A stretch of DNA of 64,000 nucleotides, taken from Alternaria dauci. Lineage: Eukaryota; Ascomycota; Dothideomycetes; Pleosporales; Pleosporaceae. Shown here one piece after another: positions 32,333 through 42,706 of the stretch. Position 1 is the stretch's first letter. Each line of letters starts with the position of its first letter. The notes beneath the pieces are model-generated. The model had not been told where the DNA came from. It ran no database searches and saw only the letters and a program-made list of their open reading frames with translations. The stretch lies in contig NC_091277.1 of NCBI RefSeq assembly GCF_042100115.1, positions 372,001 to 436,000 on the forward strand, written 5' to 3'. The translations under genes were made by a program, and so were the position numbers.

Positions 32333-34913
32333 ATGCCGCATTTCTCCCCCCGCGCCCCCCCCCCCCCCCCCCCCCCCCCGAACCTCCTCTCTCGCATCCC
32401 TACCGACACTCTCATAAATTGGATTGAAGATCCCGTTGGTAACAGGCCGTCTGTCGACAGGTTCCGCGATCCCCATCGCGGCTTGGAACGATATGGATGC
32501 ACCATCGTCAAAGATTACGTTAATCGCGACCTCGCATCCTATTTCACAGCGGGTAAGGACTTTTCGAGGATACAGTCGGAATTAAATAAGAATCACATAT
32601 TAACAATCACATTTCAGGCATGGTCGGTCAATGGTTCGAAGAAAAGAATGGTCACGTCAGGGTCTACATCCGAGGTGCCTCAGAGTGGAGCCGTGGCAGT
32701 GAATATCATATAGACCAGTGGGTAAGTTTTAACATCTACAATGCGGCTCCAGGGCTACGTATTGGATTCACACTGACAATGCACTCTTCAGGTACCAGCC
32801 GAAATCGTCGAGCGAGGTGCTCTGTGGAGAGACGATATCAAGGACTGGGAATTCCAAATGAATTTCAGTCCTGAGGCGCTTGACCGTATCGGACGCTATA
32901 CTGCTGTGGGACAACCCAGCTCAAATACCAAAGTCCGGGAAACCTCTAGGCTTGCAAGAACGATCGCCGGCCTTCTCGATGAGTTTGTCACAAATCCAGC
33001 GCCATTCATGGGTTCGAAGATCTCAACGCTCTTAGAGAGGAGACATCTCAATGGTAAGGGAGGCGACATCGGCTCTGTCGTCGAGACCATCATCGAGGGT
33101 ATCAAAGAGGCAGGCCTTTACGATGTTCTAAATCGCCCCAAGTTTACGGTTCAAGATATCGTTGACGCATCGACTATCAAGATCGACCTCCAACTTGCTA
33201 AACGCACGGTCGGAGGTGTATACCTACGCTACCATTGTTCGACGTCCGACGTCCAGTTCTGGCGGAAAGATACCAAATATGTCTACGTTGGCAAGGCTGT
33301 CGACTTTAGAGATCGATTTGATCAGCATCCACACACTACGAGCAAGTACGGGGAATTGACTCGCAATTCTAGATTCCTCATTTCGTTGGCGCTCTGTAAG
33401 ATAACAGAGCAGGACAACCTTGATTTTGCATACCTTGTCGAGCAAATCTTCGTGTGTCTTCTCGAATCATACAGAGAGAGTGTTCTTGTCAACGTAGGCC
33501 GCACTGTCGTGATAGACAGTGACACCGCTATCCGGCATGCCGAAGAGACCGATGCCGCTTTCTACTTCAGACAGGCTTCCGACAAGGTCTTCCAGATCAC
33601 CGGTTTTCCAGGTGCTATTAACCGAGAGAATTTCGGTGTATCGTTTGGAGCAAACTACAGCAGTCCCTTCAAAGAGTGGGGCTTGATGACAGAGCAGCGT
33701 CTCTTCCTACGTCACGACACCCTGGTCAAGTCCCGCCTTAACGGATCAGTTATGCCAATATCGATATTTAGGAGCGCTAAGCCAAAGATCGCAAACTACA
33801 ACTCGAAGAAGGGTAAGGATGGACTCGAGATACCCGTCTTCGCAAAGATGCATCAAGGAGATTACTTCTTCGGTGTCAGCCATACGCAAACCATCAAAGA
33901 CGGGACTATGGGTCCCAAACACCGTCAACCGTTTTATATAGTGTTCGAGGTTCGAACTGACGGCCAAGCCCATCCAAACGCGTGGTCAAGACTACCCGAA
34001 ATTGGTCCGTTTCTCAACTGGCAGGTAAGCTATAACCGTATGAAACGAAAGTAATGCACACACTGACTTCGTGTCTTCCCGTCTACAGCAAGGCCGTGCA
34101 CTGGCAGCGCGCATGGAATGGGAATATCCAATCGGATCCGGTAACTTCAGGTTCCGCTACATACACAGTCGGAAGATCTTTACGTTTCTCGACGCGAAGA
34201 GCTATGCTGGCTCAAACATCAACTATTACCGCTCCATTGCAATGACGCAGTGGTTGTTCAACGCAGAGCCCAATCACGCACAGGCTTGGATGACTAGGCT
34301 TACGGGATGCGCTTATGTTCTCCAGACTGTCTACCACTATCACACTCAGACCATCGAGGTCAAGTTGCCTGAGCCTTTCGTTATGGCCGACGGTCGACAC
34401 ATCAAACCAGACGAAGTCATGCAACAAATGATGGCTTCAGGCCTCAGAAACGTCAATGGTCAGTTCAAGTGTTTGGGTACCACACGACTTAATTGCGACA
34501 CCTGTGCTTTGATGCGGACCGAAAGGCAAAAGCACCTAGCGGATGGTTGTTATCAGGTCGAATTGAAGGGAAGGAAAGACCTCCTCGTCTGCAACGTATG
34601 CTTGATCTTCGGACGCCCTTGTTGCAGCTGGACACCTGGATATGGTTTCAAGAATCCAGGATACTACACAAGCAACCAGATAGCTGGTGTAGGGTCAAAC
34701 AAAGCTCAAGTTAATGCAGACGAGGTTGCGGCCAACAAGCGGTGGATGTCGCTACTCGTTGCTCAGCCTCGACCTGTACAAGAGCAGACGGGCGAAGAGT
34801 TCAAGCAGCAACTTTTTGATATCGCTACTTTGAAGAGGGATGACGATGATCTTAGCGATGCTGAAGAAGGAGAAGATGACCCATTGGGCAATGAAGTCGA
34901 GGACATCGAATGA
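32333..34913 (+). CDS. Large protein with GIY-YIG nuclease-like domain and Cys-rich C-terminal part
   Basis: Four exons, 32333-32552, 32618-32721, 32792-34024 and 34089-34913, join to 793 residues. A 25-C tract near the start encodes a proline run. Residues about 250-345 look like a GIY-YIG module: GGVYLRYH (GVY 250-252), then YVYVGKAVDFRDRFDQH (YVG 273-275, Arg283, His287), then DFAYLVEQIFVCLLESY with Glu325, and VLVN. These correspond to the GIY, YIG, catalytic Arg and catalytic Glu of the fold. Around residues 645-700 lie paired cysteines (NCDTCAL, VCNVCLIFGRPCC), possibly zinc-binding. The end is acidic (DDDDLSDAEEGEDD). Homing nucleases, UvrC, Slx1 and some transposases share this fold; full-length similarity to any of them is not apparent. 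It may be a DNA- or RNA-acting accessory protein. Confidence 0.75.
32355..32379 (+). repeat. Homopolymer of 25 C in coding sequence
   Basis: An uninterrupted C run lies seven codons after the start of the GIY-YIG gene. Any change not divisible by three would separate the start from the rest of the frame, so it is either a hypervariable site or a sequencing artefact. Confidence 0.85.
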
Positions 34914-35665
34914 GAACCATCGCCAACACCAGAATTCGAAGGCTTTGACGACTGAGCCGAATGTTTGCTTCTTTTGTAGGTGAATTACAATCACTTCGGG
35001 AAATCGCAAACACTAACATGATATTCAGGTTTCTTCATTGGTCATTTTCGGACATGCTGCGTCTATGATCCTTGCGGAGGTCAGCCATGTGTGAGCACCA
35101 AAGCAGGATATGGCGTACCTTTCTTGCTTTCCTCCTAATTTTGCGGCTGCGGAGGTTGGCGGTATCCTGGTTCACATGGTGCAGAGGTGCACATGGTTCC
35201 TTAGTGAGGATGTAATCGATGCTCAACCATCTGAATCCATCAACAAGGAGGACTTCCTTCAACAGGAATCACTCATAGGCCTAGCCTTTCTTTTTTAGTA
35301 TGAGTTGCACTTACTAGTACCTACAGACCCACAATAAGATCCACGTCTTACCAAACTTCTTCGTCTCCATTATCAACTTCGGTCTTTGTTCTCTATTGCA
35401 ACTATAGCAATCGATGGCTCGTTGCATTCCTACCCGATCCAGACACCTCACCAGTAAAGAAGTGGACTTTCTGCAAACTTCATCCCTAGATCAATATCAC
35501 ACAACCTATGAACGCATAGATGAGGCAGAACATCGGAATGCGACACAAGTCTCCTTATATCGTCAAAGCGAGGCCTGGGATTAAAACCTGTAAGGGATGT
35601 GCCCATGGCTGGGGTGCGTTAGGCCTTCATGGTCATTGGGTTTCCGCCAGGTAGCGACTTCCTTG

Positions 35666-35713
35666 GTCGCGACTGCCCTCAGTCGTGACTACCCTCAGTC
35701 GTGACTACCCTCA
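35666..35713 (+). repeat. 16-bp tandem repeat, three copies
   Basis: GTCG(T/C)GACT(A/G)CCCTCA occurs at 35666, 35682 and 35698; the last two copies are identical. Confidence 0.8.
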
Positions 35714-35771
35714 GTGTTAGCGAAGCACGTGGGAACGAATTTTGCAAGCTTATCTAGAATGCCGGCCGCTC

Positions 35772-35810
35772 ACTCCATGATGCTTCAACTATCCGACAAC
35801 ATCATGGAGT
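35772..35810. repeat. Perfect 11-bp inverted repeat (hairpin)
   Basis: ACTCCATGATG (35772-35782) and CATCATGGAGT (35800-35810) flank a 17-nt loop, 33 bp upstream of the ATG at 35844. It could form a hairpin in the leader RNA or be a small element end. Confidence 0.6.
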
Positions 35811-35843
35811 AAGTAATGAGCTGTGTGGCAATGCTCTGCAATC

Positions 35844-36732
35844 ATGACTGACCTATGCCCTAGTAACCAGTGTGCCGCGATCTGGGCTCGCCCGCTGGGC
35901 TTCTTGCCCAACCCAGAAAGTGAGTACTTCTCGAGCTTTGTCCGATGCTTCTCATGTCGCGGCTACGTTTCGAGTAGTATGCCGGGAAGCATCCGTTCAG
36001 TGCCACAAGTCCCGCGATCACCAGAGTGGTGACTGCTACCACCAAGATCACCATAGAAAGAATCAATCGCCAACCTCATCTTGGTCTACGCGCTTTACAG
36101 AAGTTGTGATTGGATTTCTTTCGGAGAATGTTACTGACATGCTACTTTCTTTAGCCAGCATAGAACCTACCTGGCGTAAGTATTCCATTCGCACGTCCAC
36201 TTTTGCAGACAACACTAACATTCTCCAGCAGTGAAGGCCATCGACGTCGCTGTGGCCTTTTCGGTCCCAGCAGGGGACGAGGGTAAGTGCGATCCACAGG
36301 AGTCGACTGGAACGAAAGCCCAAATACGAATCATGATCATCCTCTATCATATCCAGCACCCATATATCCAGAAAAGACTTCCATATGTAGATACAAGCTA
36401 ACGCAGTGTAGACGAATTCGAGTGCCTCTGGCCCCGGGCCGCGCCTGCGCCCGAGCCTGAGCCCGTTGAGGCTGGGGCTGCCGCGCCCTCAAAGCGGCCA
36501 GCGAAGAAAGCGGCGGGCGCTGGGCCGCCCAAGAAGAAGAGGAAGAAGAAGGAGAAGAAGGAGGAGAAGGAGGAGGAGAAGGAGAAGAAGAAGAGGGGGA
36601 AGAAGTCGGTAAGTACTCACTTTCTAGTGCTGTGTACTGGAGCTCTATGTGTAATGCTAATCTGTGCTGTAGAAACCCGTGGCCGCGCCCCTCGACGACG
36701 AGGACAAGGAGAACCGGCCTCCGGGCTTTTAG
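35844..36732 (+). CDS. Small Lys-rich probable nuclear protein, five exons
   Basis: Exons 35844-35919, 36155-36175, 36229-36282, 36412-36608 and 36673-36732 close to 135 residues. The N-terminus is MTDLCPSNQCAAIWARPLGF. A 21-nt exon adds SIEPTW, and the third gives KAIDVAVAFSVPAGDE. The fourth is Pro/Ala-rich and then almost pure Lys/Glu (PPKKKRKKKEKK), an obvious nuclear-localisation signal. It ends DDEDKENRPPGF. No family recognised; the core around EFECLWPRAAP may be the functional part. Intron 3's upstream acceptor is of the CAGCAG type, so one residue may vary. An upstream ATG at 35831 starts a four-codon-plus frame that overlaps the real start and might dampen translation. Confidence is moderate because several short exons were read by eye. 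Confidence 0.55.
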
Positions 36733-36838
36733 ATGTTGCGCCACCTCAGCCACTCTTGGCGCGTCGCACGAACACCGACCCCGTAGCTGTCATCAGCTCG
36801 CAAACAAACACGTCGCAGTCGCAACAACAACCGCCACG

Positions 36839-38188
36839 ATGAGTTCACTAGGCACATACTTCCTGGACGTCGTATACTCGTTCACAAACTGCATGGTCTG
36901 CTTTCCAAGCTCACCCCAACTCAAAATCAATAGTCGGAGTTTCAAGATATTACGGTTGCTGGGCGAGGTAAGCTGAGATGTTGCGATGGTACGCAACCAA
37001 TCGACTTATTGCGATGCAGGGTGGCTTCTCATATGTATATCTTGTACAAGACAACTCGAATCAACAACTCCTTGCGCTCAAGAAGATACGATGTCCGTTT
37101 GGACAAGAGAGCGTGAGCCTGGCGCTCAAGGAAGTCGAAGCCTACACACTATTCTCGCCGCATCCAAACATCATACACTCGATCGACTACTCCGTTGAGA
37201 CCGACAAATCAGACGCGTCCGCGAAGACTGTGTACATCCTTCTCCCATACTACCGTCGCGGTAACCTACAAGATATGATCAACGCAAACTTAGTCAACCA
37301 CACAAAGTTCCCCGAGCGGAGACTCATGCTCCTGTTCTTGGGTGTCTGCAAAGCGCTAAAGGCGATGCACCAGTACAAGGTCAAGGGCGGGCCTGGCGGC
37401 GCGCGAAGTGAGGGCAAGGCGAAGAAGGTCAGGAGAGACGCAAAGAGAGCAGATGCGGAAGCTGCAGAGAGCATGGAGATGCGCCCGAGCAGGAGAAACC
37501 GCGATCATGAGGAAGACGATGAGCAGGAGGCGGAAGGATTGCTAGAAGAGTCTGAAGTCACAGCGGCGCATGAAGGCATTGCGCCTGGTGGAGAGAGGGC
37601 ATATGCGCATCGGGATATCAAGCCTGGTATGCAAACTCACAAATCCCATGCATGGGTATGTTCTAGCGATTAACACCTGCAGGCAACATAATGATAGACG
37701 ACGACGGCAAAACACCCATCCTCATGGATCTCGGCTCCCTCGCGCCATCCCCGACACCCGTAACCTCACGCTCCCTTGCCCTGCAAATCCAAGATACCGC
37801 CGCCGAACACTCGACCATGCCATACCGCGCCCCCGAACTCTTCGACGTCAAGACGGGCTCAGTAATCGACACCAAAGTCGACATCTGGTCGCTCGGTTGT
37901 ACACTTTACGCATGCTTGGTCGGCAAGAGCCCCTTTGAGGCTAGGTCAGACGAAACCGGTGGTAGCCTGAGCATATGTGTATTGGGCGGTGACTGGAGGT
38001 TTCCAGATGAGGGTATGCAGAGGGGCAAGCAAAAAGCCAACCCTGAGGATGCGATCACAGATAGTGTGAAAGAGGTGGTGAGGAAGTGCTTGAGGCTGGA
38101 GCCGAGTGAGCGACCGGGTGTTGATGAGCTGATTGTAATTGTGGAGGATGTACTAAGGGGGCTTCCGGAGGATGGCTCGGACGACTAG
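36839..38188 (+). CDS. ENV7: Serine/threonine kinase, ENV7/STK16 (NAK) family
   Basis: Three exons, 36839-36967, 37020-37626 and 37683-38188, give 413 residues. The N-terminus has cysteines before the kinase domain (NCMVCFPSS), as expected for acylation that targets ENV7/STK16 to vacuolar or Golgi membranes. Kinase motifs: Gly loop LLGEGGFSYVYLV, Lys in LLALKKIRCPF, catalytic HRDIKPGNIM (240-249), DLG in place of DFG (261-263), APE as YRAPELFD, and KVDIWSLGCTLYACL. A charged insert of about 100 residues (128-235; AKKVRRDAKRADAEAAE, DHEEDDEQEAEGLLEE) sits between helix E-like sequence and the catalytic loop and is probably a regulatory loop. Yeast Env7 controls vacuole membrane fusion. It starts only 106 bp after the previous stop. 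Confidence 0.9.
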
Positions 38189-38941
38189 ACGATGCGCACC
38201 CATTGATGAGTATGCTTGTACGAGTACATTTCCTTTCTTTTCAGCGTGCGCATGTCCACAAATCGGGAAGGTCGACTTTCCACACGGTCGAGCGTTTCGC
38301 ATCACTCCAATATACCCTTTCACCTATTGATTCCGTCACTACACTAGTTGTGTCCATTATGCTGGGCACTATCGGCTTCTGCCAAGCAACTTGGGTACTG
38401 GCTCCAGGCAAGTGCAGCAAGTTGAGGTTGTAATGTCGAGAGAATATGGAAGCGTTGTGGGTGCAAGTCATGGGGTCCGTCAAAACTCAGGTGTGGTACC
38501 GAAAACACGGAGAAACTCAGCCAACCGCAGCAGATTACAGGCGCCGAAGTTCATACAACATGCACGTTTGTTCTCAAATGATTGAAGCAGCCTTTGTCGT
38601 CTTCTGGACCCAAATTGGGATTGGTCGCAACGTATCCTCAGCGGTCATGTAAGACAAGAAGCTAGCAAATGAATGACAGAAACTTGCAGTTCAGGATATG
38701 GCAGGAAATGTATTGTTTGTGTAGCTGAGATGGATAGATGCCCTGTTCAAAAGTCTCAAGATAGAGATCCGTACCACTTCTCCTGCCATTCGTTCCGGAG
38801 TCGACCAAGATACTAAACCTGCTCTACCATGCCCATAGATCACCCACCACAACTTTATGAGCAGACGAATCGGCCGAGAGCCTATCTAGATATCTCAATG
38901 TAACCGAGTCACCTAGAGTCCTAGATACGGTCGCCAATTCA
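38189..38941. other. Intergenic spacer
   Basis: 753 bp of unique sequence between ENV7 and the secreted-protein pseudogene; nothing recognisable. Confidence 0.4.
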
Positions 38942-39420
38942 CTAAGTACCCCTGCAACCATCCGAGCGAAGAGTTGGGCCCCCCACCCTATCGAGACGAG
39001 TGCAGCAGCTTTCTGAACCACCGAGGTACTTAACGCAGGTATCGTGAAACTCGGAACCTTTGATCTTCGTTTTGAAAGGCTCGGCGATACACTTCTAAGG
39101 GTCAGCATCTGAACTACCTGCATATAAGCATTCATATCCACTTACATCTTTACCATCTAAACAATTGTCATTAGTTTATTGTATAACAACACGAGGTATT
39201 TGATCAGCACTTACCAAATGCACGAGTGCTGAAATCAGAGCAGGCCTTCGTAGTGGCACATGTACTCTCTGTTCCACGAACGTGGCAGAAGCAGCGATCT
39301 CAATTGTCGGCGCTGGCGAGACTGAGAAAGCCCAGGCTGTCAGCACGATTAGCAAGAGAAACAACGGGTTGGATCTTGGGACTTTACAAGGAGAACTGAA
39401 CAATGGTGGTGAGCTTCATG
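38942..39420 (-). pseudogene. Small Cys-rich secreted protein gene, interrupted by two stop codons
   Basis: Three exons on the minus strand (39420-39389, 39336-39215, 39156-38942) close in one frame of 122 codons plus stop. Exon 1 and the start of exon 2 encode a signal peptide (MKLTTIVQFS then LGFLSLASAD). Immediately afterwards a TGA (39302-39300) interrupts, then RCFCHVRGTESTCATTKAC continues in frame. A TAG follows the ADP codons in exon 3, and the frame goes on through DTCVKYLGGSESCC to its natural end. About ten cysteines lie beyond the signal peptide, a pattern of fungal small secreted (effector-like) proteins. Both stops differ from a sense codon by one C-to-T change (CGA to TGA, CAG to TAG). 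A TATA box lies 97 bp upstream. Introns and Cys spacing make chance unlikely. Confidence 0.65.
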
Positions 39421-39517
39421 ATGGTTGCTTTGATCGTTGAGAAAATGGATGCAGGTCTGACGAAGGATACAATTGAAGTTGTGGTGAGATATGATCGAAG
39501 AGCATGCCCATAGTTAT

Positions 39518-39526
39518 ATTTATATA
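39518..39526 (-). promoter_or_regulatory. TATA box of the secreted-protein pseudogene
   Basis: The minus strand reads TATATAAAT about 97 bp upstream of the ATG at 39420. Confidence 0.5.
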
Positions 39527-40542
39527 TCTTGATCTCCAGTGAGACGAGCAATTGCTAGTTGTGAATCGATGTTTCTCAAACTGGAAGACGGCTATAATTG
39601 TTCCTTGGTTACTGATCCAAACCTTATTACACGAGGATGTCTTTCGAAGGTTTATGTATCATGAAAGTCGGTGCTTACGACAATAACGATTTCATTCCTC
39701 ATGCCGCTGCTGACTGTAGAATACTACAGGCTTGGGGTTAGAGCTTATGTTTCAACCTTCCAATAGGGTAGTATGTCTACATCTGAACACCTACGTAGAT
39801 AGGTTCAGCAAAGAAAGTTTTTGGAAGTACCGAGTTTAGACGCATCAGAGCACGGTCCTGCTATACTTAGGTATCTTAATAGACCATCTCCTTACAAGCC
39901 TTGCCTACCTAGATAAGCCTACAAAGGTGACTTGACCATACCTACCTAGCGCGTGGAGGGGGCTTATGCTTACGAGGATCTTTCTCCATCAACAATCAAC
40001 GACATGTTGACGAGCGTGTGCCTAGGTAGCATTGTCTTGGGTCTCGAGGAGGCCTGATTTGTATGGCAATAGTCATTGAGTTGTGCTATGAGGGAACAAC
40101 GTGTTGACGCTACCTAGGCATGTTCGCGTGCTAACACACCATCTGCTACAACACGATGGTTAATACAACATAGTGATCTCTTACTACCCGAAACCACTCC
40201 ATTCGCCCTACAGGTACTCCGGATTTGGATCCAAGCGTGCTTATGCCCCCAATATTTCCCCATAATGATTTCAAACTTTGTTGCATGTCGAGGTGGAAAG
40301 TCTGACCTATGGAGGTAAGTCTGATCACAAGATTACCGGCACTTGGCCTGCGAGCTACCTCGGTACGGCACGATGTCAGATAATTTCCAAGGTTATGGAA
40401 GGTTCGTCAGCTCGTATTCCAACTTGAGTTTGAGAAGTCGCGGCCGTAGAGCTTTCCAAGGTTGTGAAGTCCAGTGACTAAATGCTCGGAACCAGACAAG
40501 GACACAAATTGCCGCGTGTCTAGGTACGGCAGACACAAGGGA

Positions 40543-40549
40543 TATAAAG
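40543..40549 (+). promoter_or_regulatory. TATA box of the small secreted protein
   Basis: TATAAAG, 77 bp upstream of the ATG at 40627, with an A/C-rich leader between. Confidence 0.55.
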
Positions 40550-40626
40550 TCGTTGCAAATACCCTCCAAGATTGTGCATCAAACTTGTACATTCTCCAAG
40601 CATCTCATCCTTCGCAATCACAAATC

Positions 40627-41161
40627 ATGAAGCTCTTCTACTATGCTCTTCTTGCATCCGCAACTCCGTTGGGTCTATCACTCGGAGTCCCCAAGTAAGA
40701 CGATCGAACATATTCAGATGACTGTGCTAATCCCAATTCGCAGCGCAAGCCCTGGAGAAGTCAACCAAGTTGAATCCCGTTCCGAATTGTAGGCTTCCTA
40801 GCGTGGAGAAAAAACATGTTACTCACAGGAGCTCAGGGATCTTGCCAATTCGCGCTCTGCCGACGACGCTCTTTCGGAGAGAGGCCTTGCGAAGAGACAG
40901 ATCAGCTCCGTTCCTCGCTCATGCTGGCAAGAGAACGGAAAATTCAAGTTCATCGTGGAAGGTATCATTATTGCTACCGAGATGATCGGCAACAATTTGC
41001 ACTATTTCATCACTGTTAGCGCTGAAGGCACGTTTCTTACAAACGTCCTCATGGACCTTGGTCATGGCACGTATCGGTTGGCGATATCGGAACGGGGCAG
41101 CATCCCATTTACGCAAGGTGTGATGAGCATCTACGCTGGAGATCACGCGCGCAGGGTGTGA
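40627..41161 (+). CDS. Small secreted protein with Kex2-type propeptide site (effector candidate)
   Basis: Three exons, 40627-40694, 40744-40788 and 40837-41161, give 145 residues. A signal peptide (MKLFYYALLASATPLGLSLG) precedes a polar pro-region (ASPGEVNQVESRSEL, LANSRSADDALSERGLAKR) ending in a Lys-Arg Kex2-type site at residues 57-58. The 87-residue mature part starts QISSVPRSCW, has one cysteine, and alternates beta-strand-like hydrophobic segments (KFKFIVEGIIIATEMI, LHYFITVSAEGTFLTNVLM). The second intron's acceptor (CTCAG at 40836) was chosen over a nearer CACAG because only it keeps the frame. The pro-peptide design and gene-poor setting fit secreted effectors of plant-associated fungi; no family is recognised and no function should be assumed. 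Confidence 0.68.
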
Positions 41162-42706
41162 AAATAACCTGGCAAGAATTATTTCGTGTGACGGTGAAAG
41201 CACACTATTGTGAGGTCAAGGTGTATCGACTATGGGAAATTCGAAAGGCTTTCGTACAAGATCGCAGCGTACTCTAGGTATTGTACATTAATCGATCTTG
41301 ACCTGGTATATCTTGCACACTGTGATCTGCTGTAAACTTGGAGGCAGAGGAGCACTATTACATCTATTAACATACTATCAACAACACGTCTCAAAGAAGT
41401 GTAACTTACAAAGCCTTGAGAGCTGGAATATTTAAGATAGTTATGTCTTCAAAACCTTGATATGATACATGATAGGGTTGGGTGATGGCCTTGGTAGATG
41501 CAATCTTTTCGTTTCTACGCCAACGCATCAATTCTTGTTCCTTCACGAGCGAGACGATTGCTTTCCATAGTTCTCTGAGTCGGTACACGAAAATGCCTTC
41601 GCATGTTTGACCTCAGTCAAAACCCATGTCGAGGTTAGACTTTGCAGGGTGACCTCAGAAAGTCTGTTTCTATTCCCTCAGGGATAGGTTCCGACCGCTG
41701 GGAAGAATTTGGCGTCGGAATGACAGTAACAGTCAACTGCATCAGCAGCACTGGCACAAGCAAGACTACCTTTGATCCGCACTTGACTTTCCAACACGTC
41801 ACTGTGCCTCATCTGACTTGTGATAGCGTTATATGCTCATCGAGCTCACACCCTACTTGTCCCTGCTCTTTTCACATGACAGAGAAAAAATACGTAGAAT
41901 TCATGATTTGAGAAAAGAAAAAAGCAAGCAACGACAGCATGGTGTCAGGCAAAGATGGCAAGGGGAGCCGAAGGAGTGCTGACCGTGGTCGACAAATATT
42001 ATTGCTGCGTATGTAGCTGTGACTGTGTTCTGCCTCAGTACGTCACACCATACAAGGGAAAAATCGAACGCCACCCCTGTAATTGCCTGAGTAGAGTATC
42101 GCCACATAAGGAAGTAATTGCTCTCTCTGTAGTTGCCTGGTAATGTGTGTAATCTTCCTTTGTATAGCGTGGATAGTAATTGTAGGCGTCCAGTTCATGT
42201 CGGCAAATGAAGAAGCCATCTGAAACACGCCAGTGATTGACGATACGGAGAAGCAAACCTGGGCGGACTCGGAATGTCGATGATTTTGTTGTTTGAACAG
42301 CGAGTCAATAGAAGAAGATGGCGTGTGACAACGAACCAGATCTCCACCACAGCGCCGTTAGCTGCATGACATTGTTCTCCGCGTTGATCTCCGCAGTCCG
42401 GCACCGTCCTGGTGGCTGATCTAGGCGGGGCTTGTCGCGGGACCCCTGCATAAACAACACCTTGCGATTGAAGACCGGGGGCTCTTGCGAGCCATATGGG
42501 AGCTTGCTACCCTCAATTTGGTGGTTCCCCTTTCACCTTCCCCACCGCATTGGTACATAATCTTACGCGCGTCCGCCAGCATTTGTTTACACCCAACATT
42601 GGTACCACGACAAACCATTACACCCCGCTTGACCCGCCACAACACTCGCCCCCCAGTATCCATACGCACGACAGCAATTAGCTAGACAGCTGATATATAC
42701 GGCGTT
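41162..42706. other. Gene-free interval with dispersed repeat copy
   Basis: 1.5 kb. A frame at 41642-41911 (including MTVTVNCISSTGTSKTTF) looks vaguely protein-like but has no start, splice or family support. It contains repeat copy B (42054-42172) and, near its end, the promoter of the NTF2-like gene. Confidence 0.4.
42054..42172 (+). repeat. Dispersed repeat, copy B (two units)
   Basis: It matches 26862-27042: same AAGGGAAAAATCGA start, CCTGTA.TTGCCT.AGTAGAGT core, and CTGTAGTTGCCT...TATAGCGTGG end, with one fewer unit. Confidence 0.65.

Larger units (their letters stand above)
34914..35843. other. Intergenic interval with short repeats
   Basis: 930 bp without a supported gene. It contains three 16-bp tandem units (35666-35713) and a perfect 11-bp inverted repeat (35772-35810) shortly before the next start codon. 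Confidence 0.45.
39421..40626. other. Gene-free interval rich in CCTAGGTA-like motifs
   Basis: 1.2 kb between divergent secreted-protein loci. Variants of CCTACCTAG or CCTAGGTAG recur near 39790, 39905, 39943, 40021, 40111 and 40520. Possible TATA elements serve both flanking genes. No coding gene. Confidence 0.5.

Noticed and set aside
35666..35713. Possible CRISPR-like array
   Set aside because: The 16-bp units are directly adjacent without spacers; it is a simple tandem repeat in a eukaryote.
41642..41911. Possible secreted-protein exon (MTVTVNCISSTGTSK region)
   Set aside because: No start, signal peptide or acceptable splice signals connect it to anything; too little to call.
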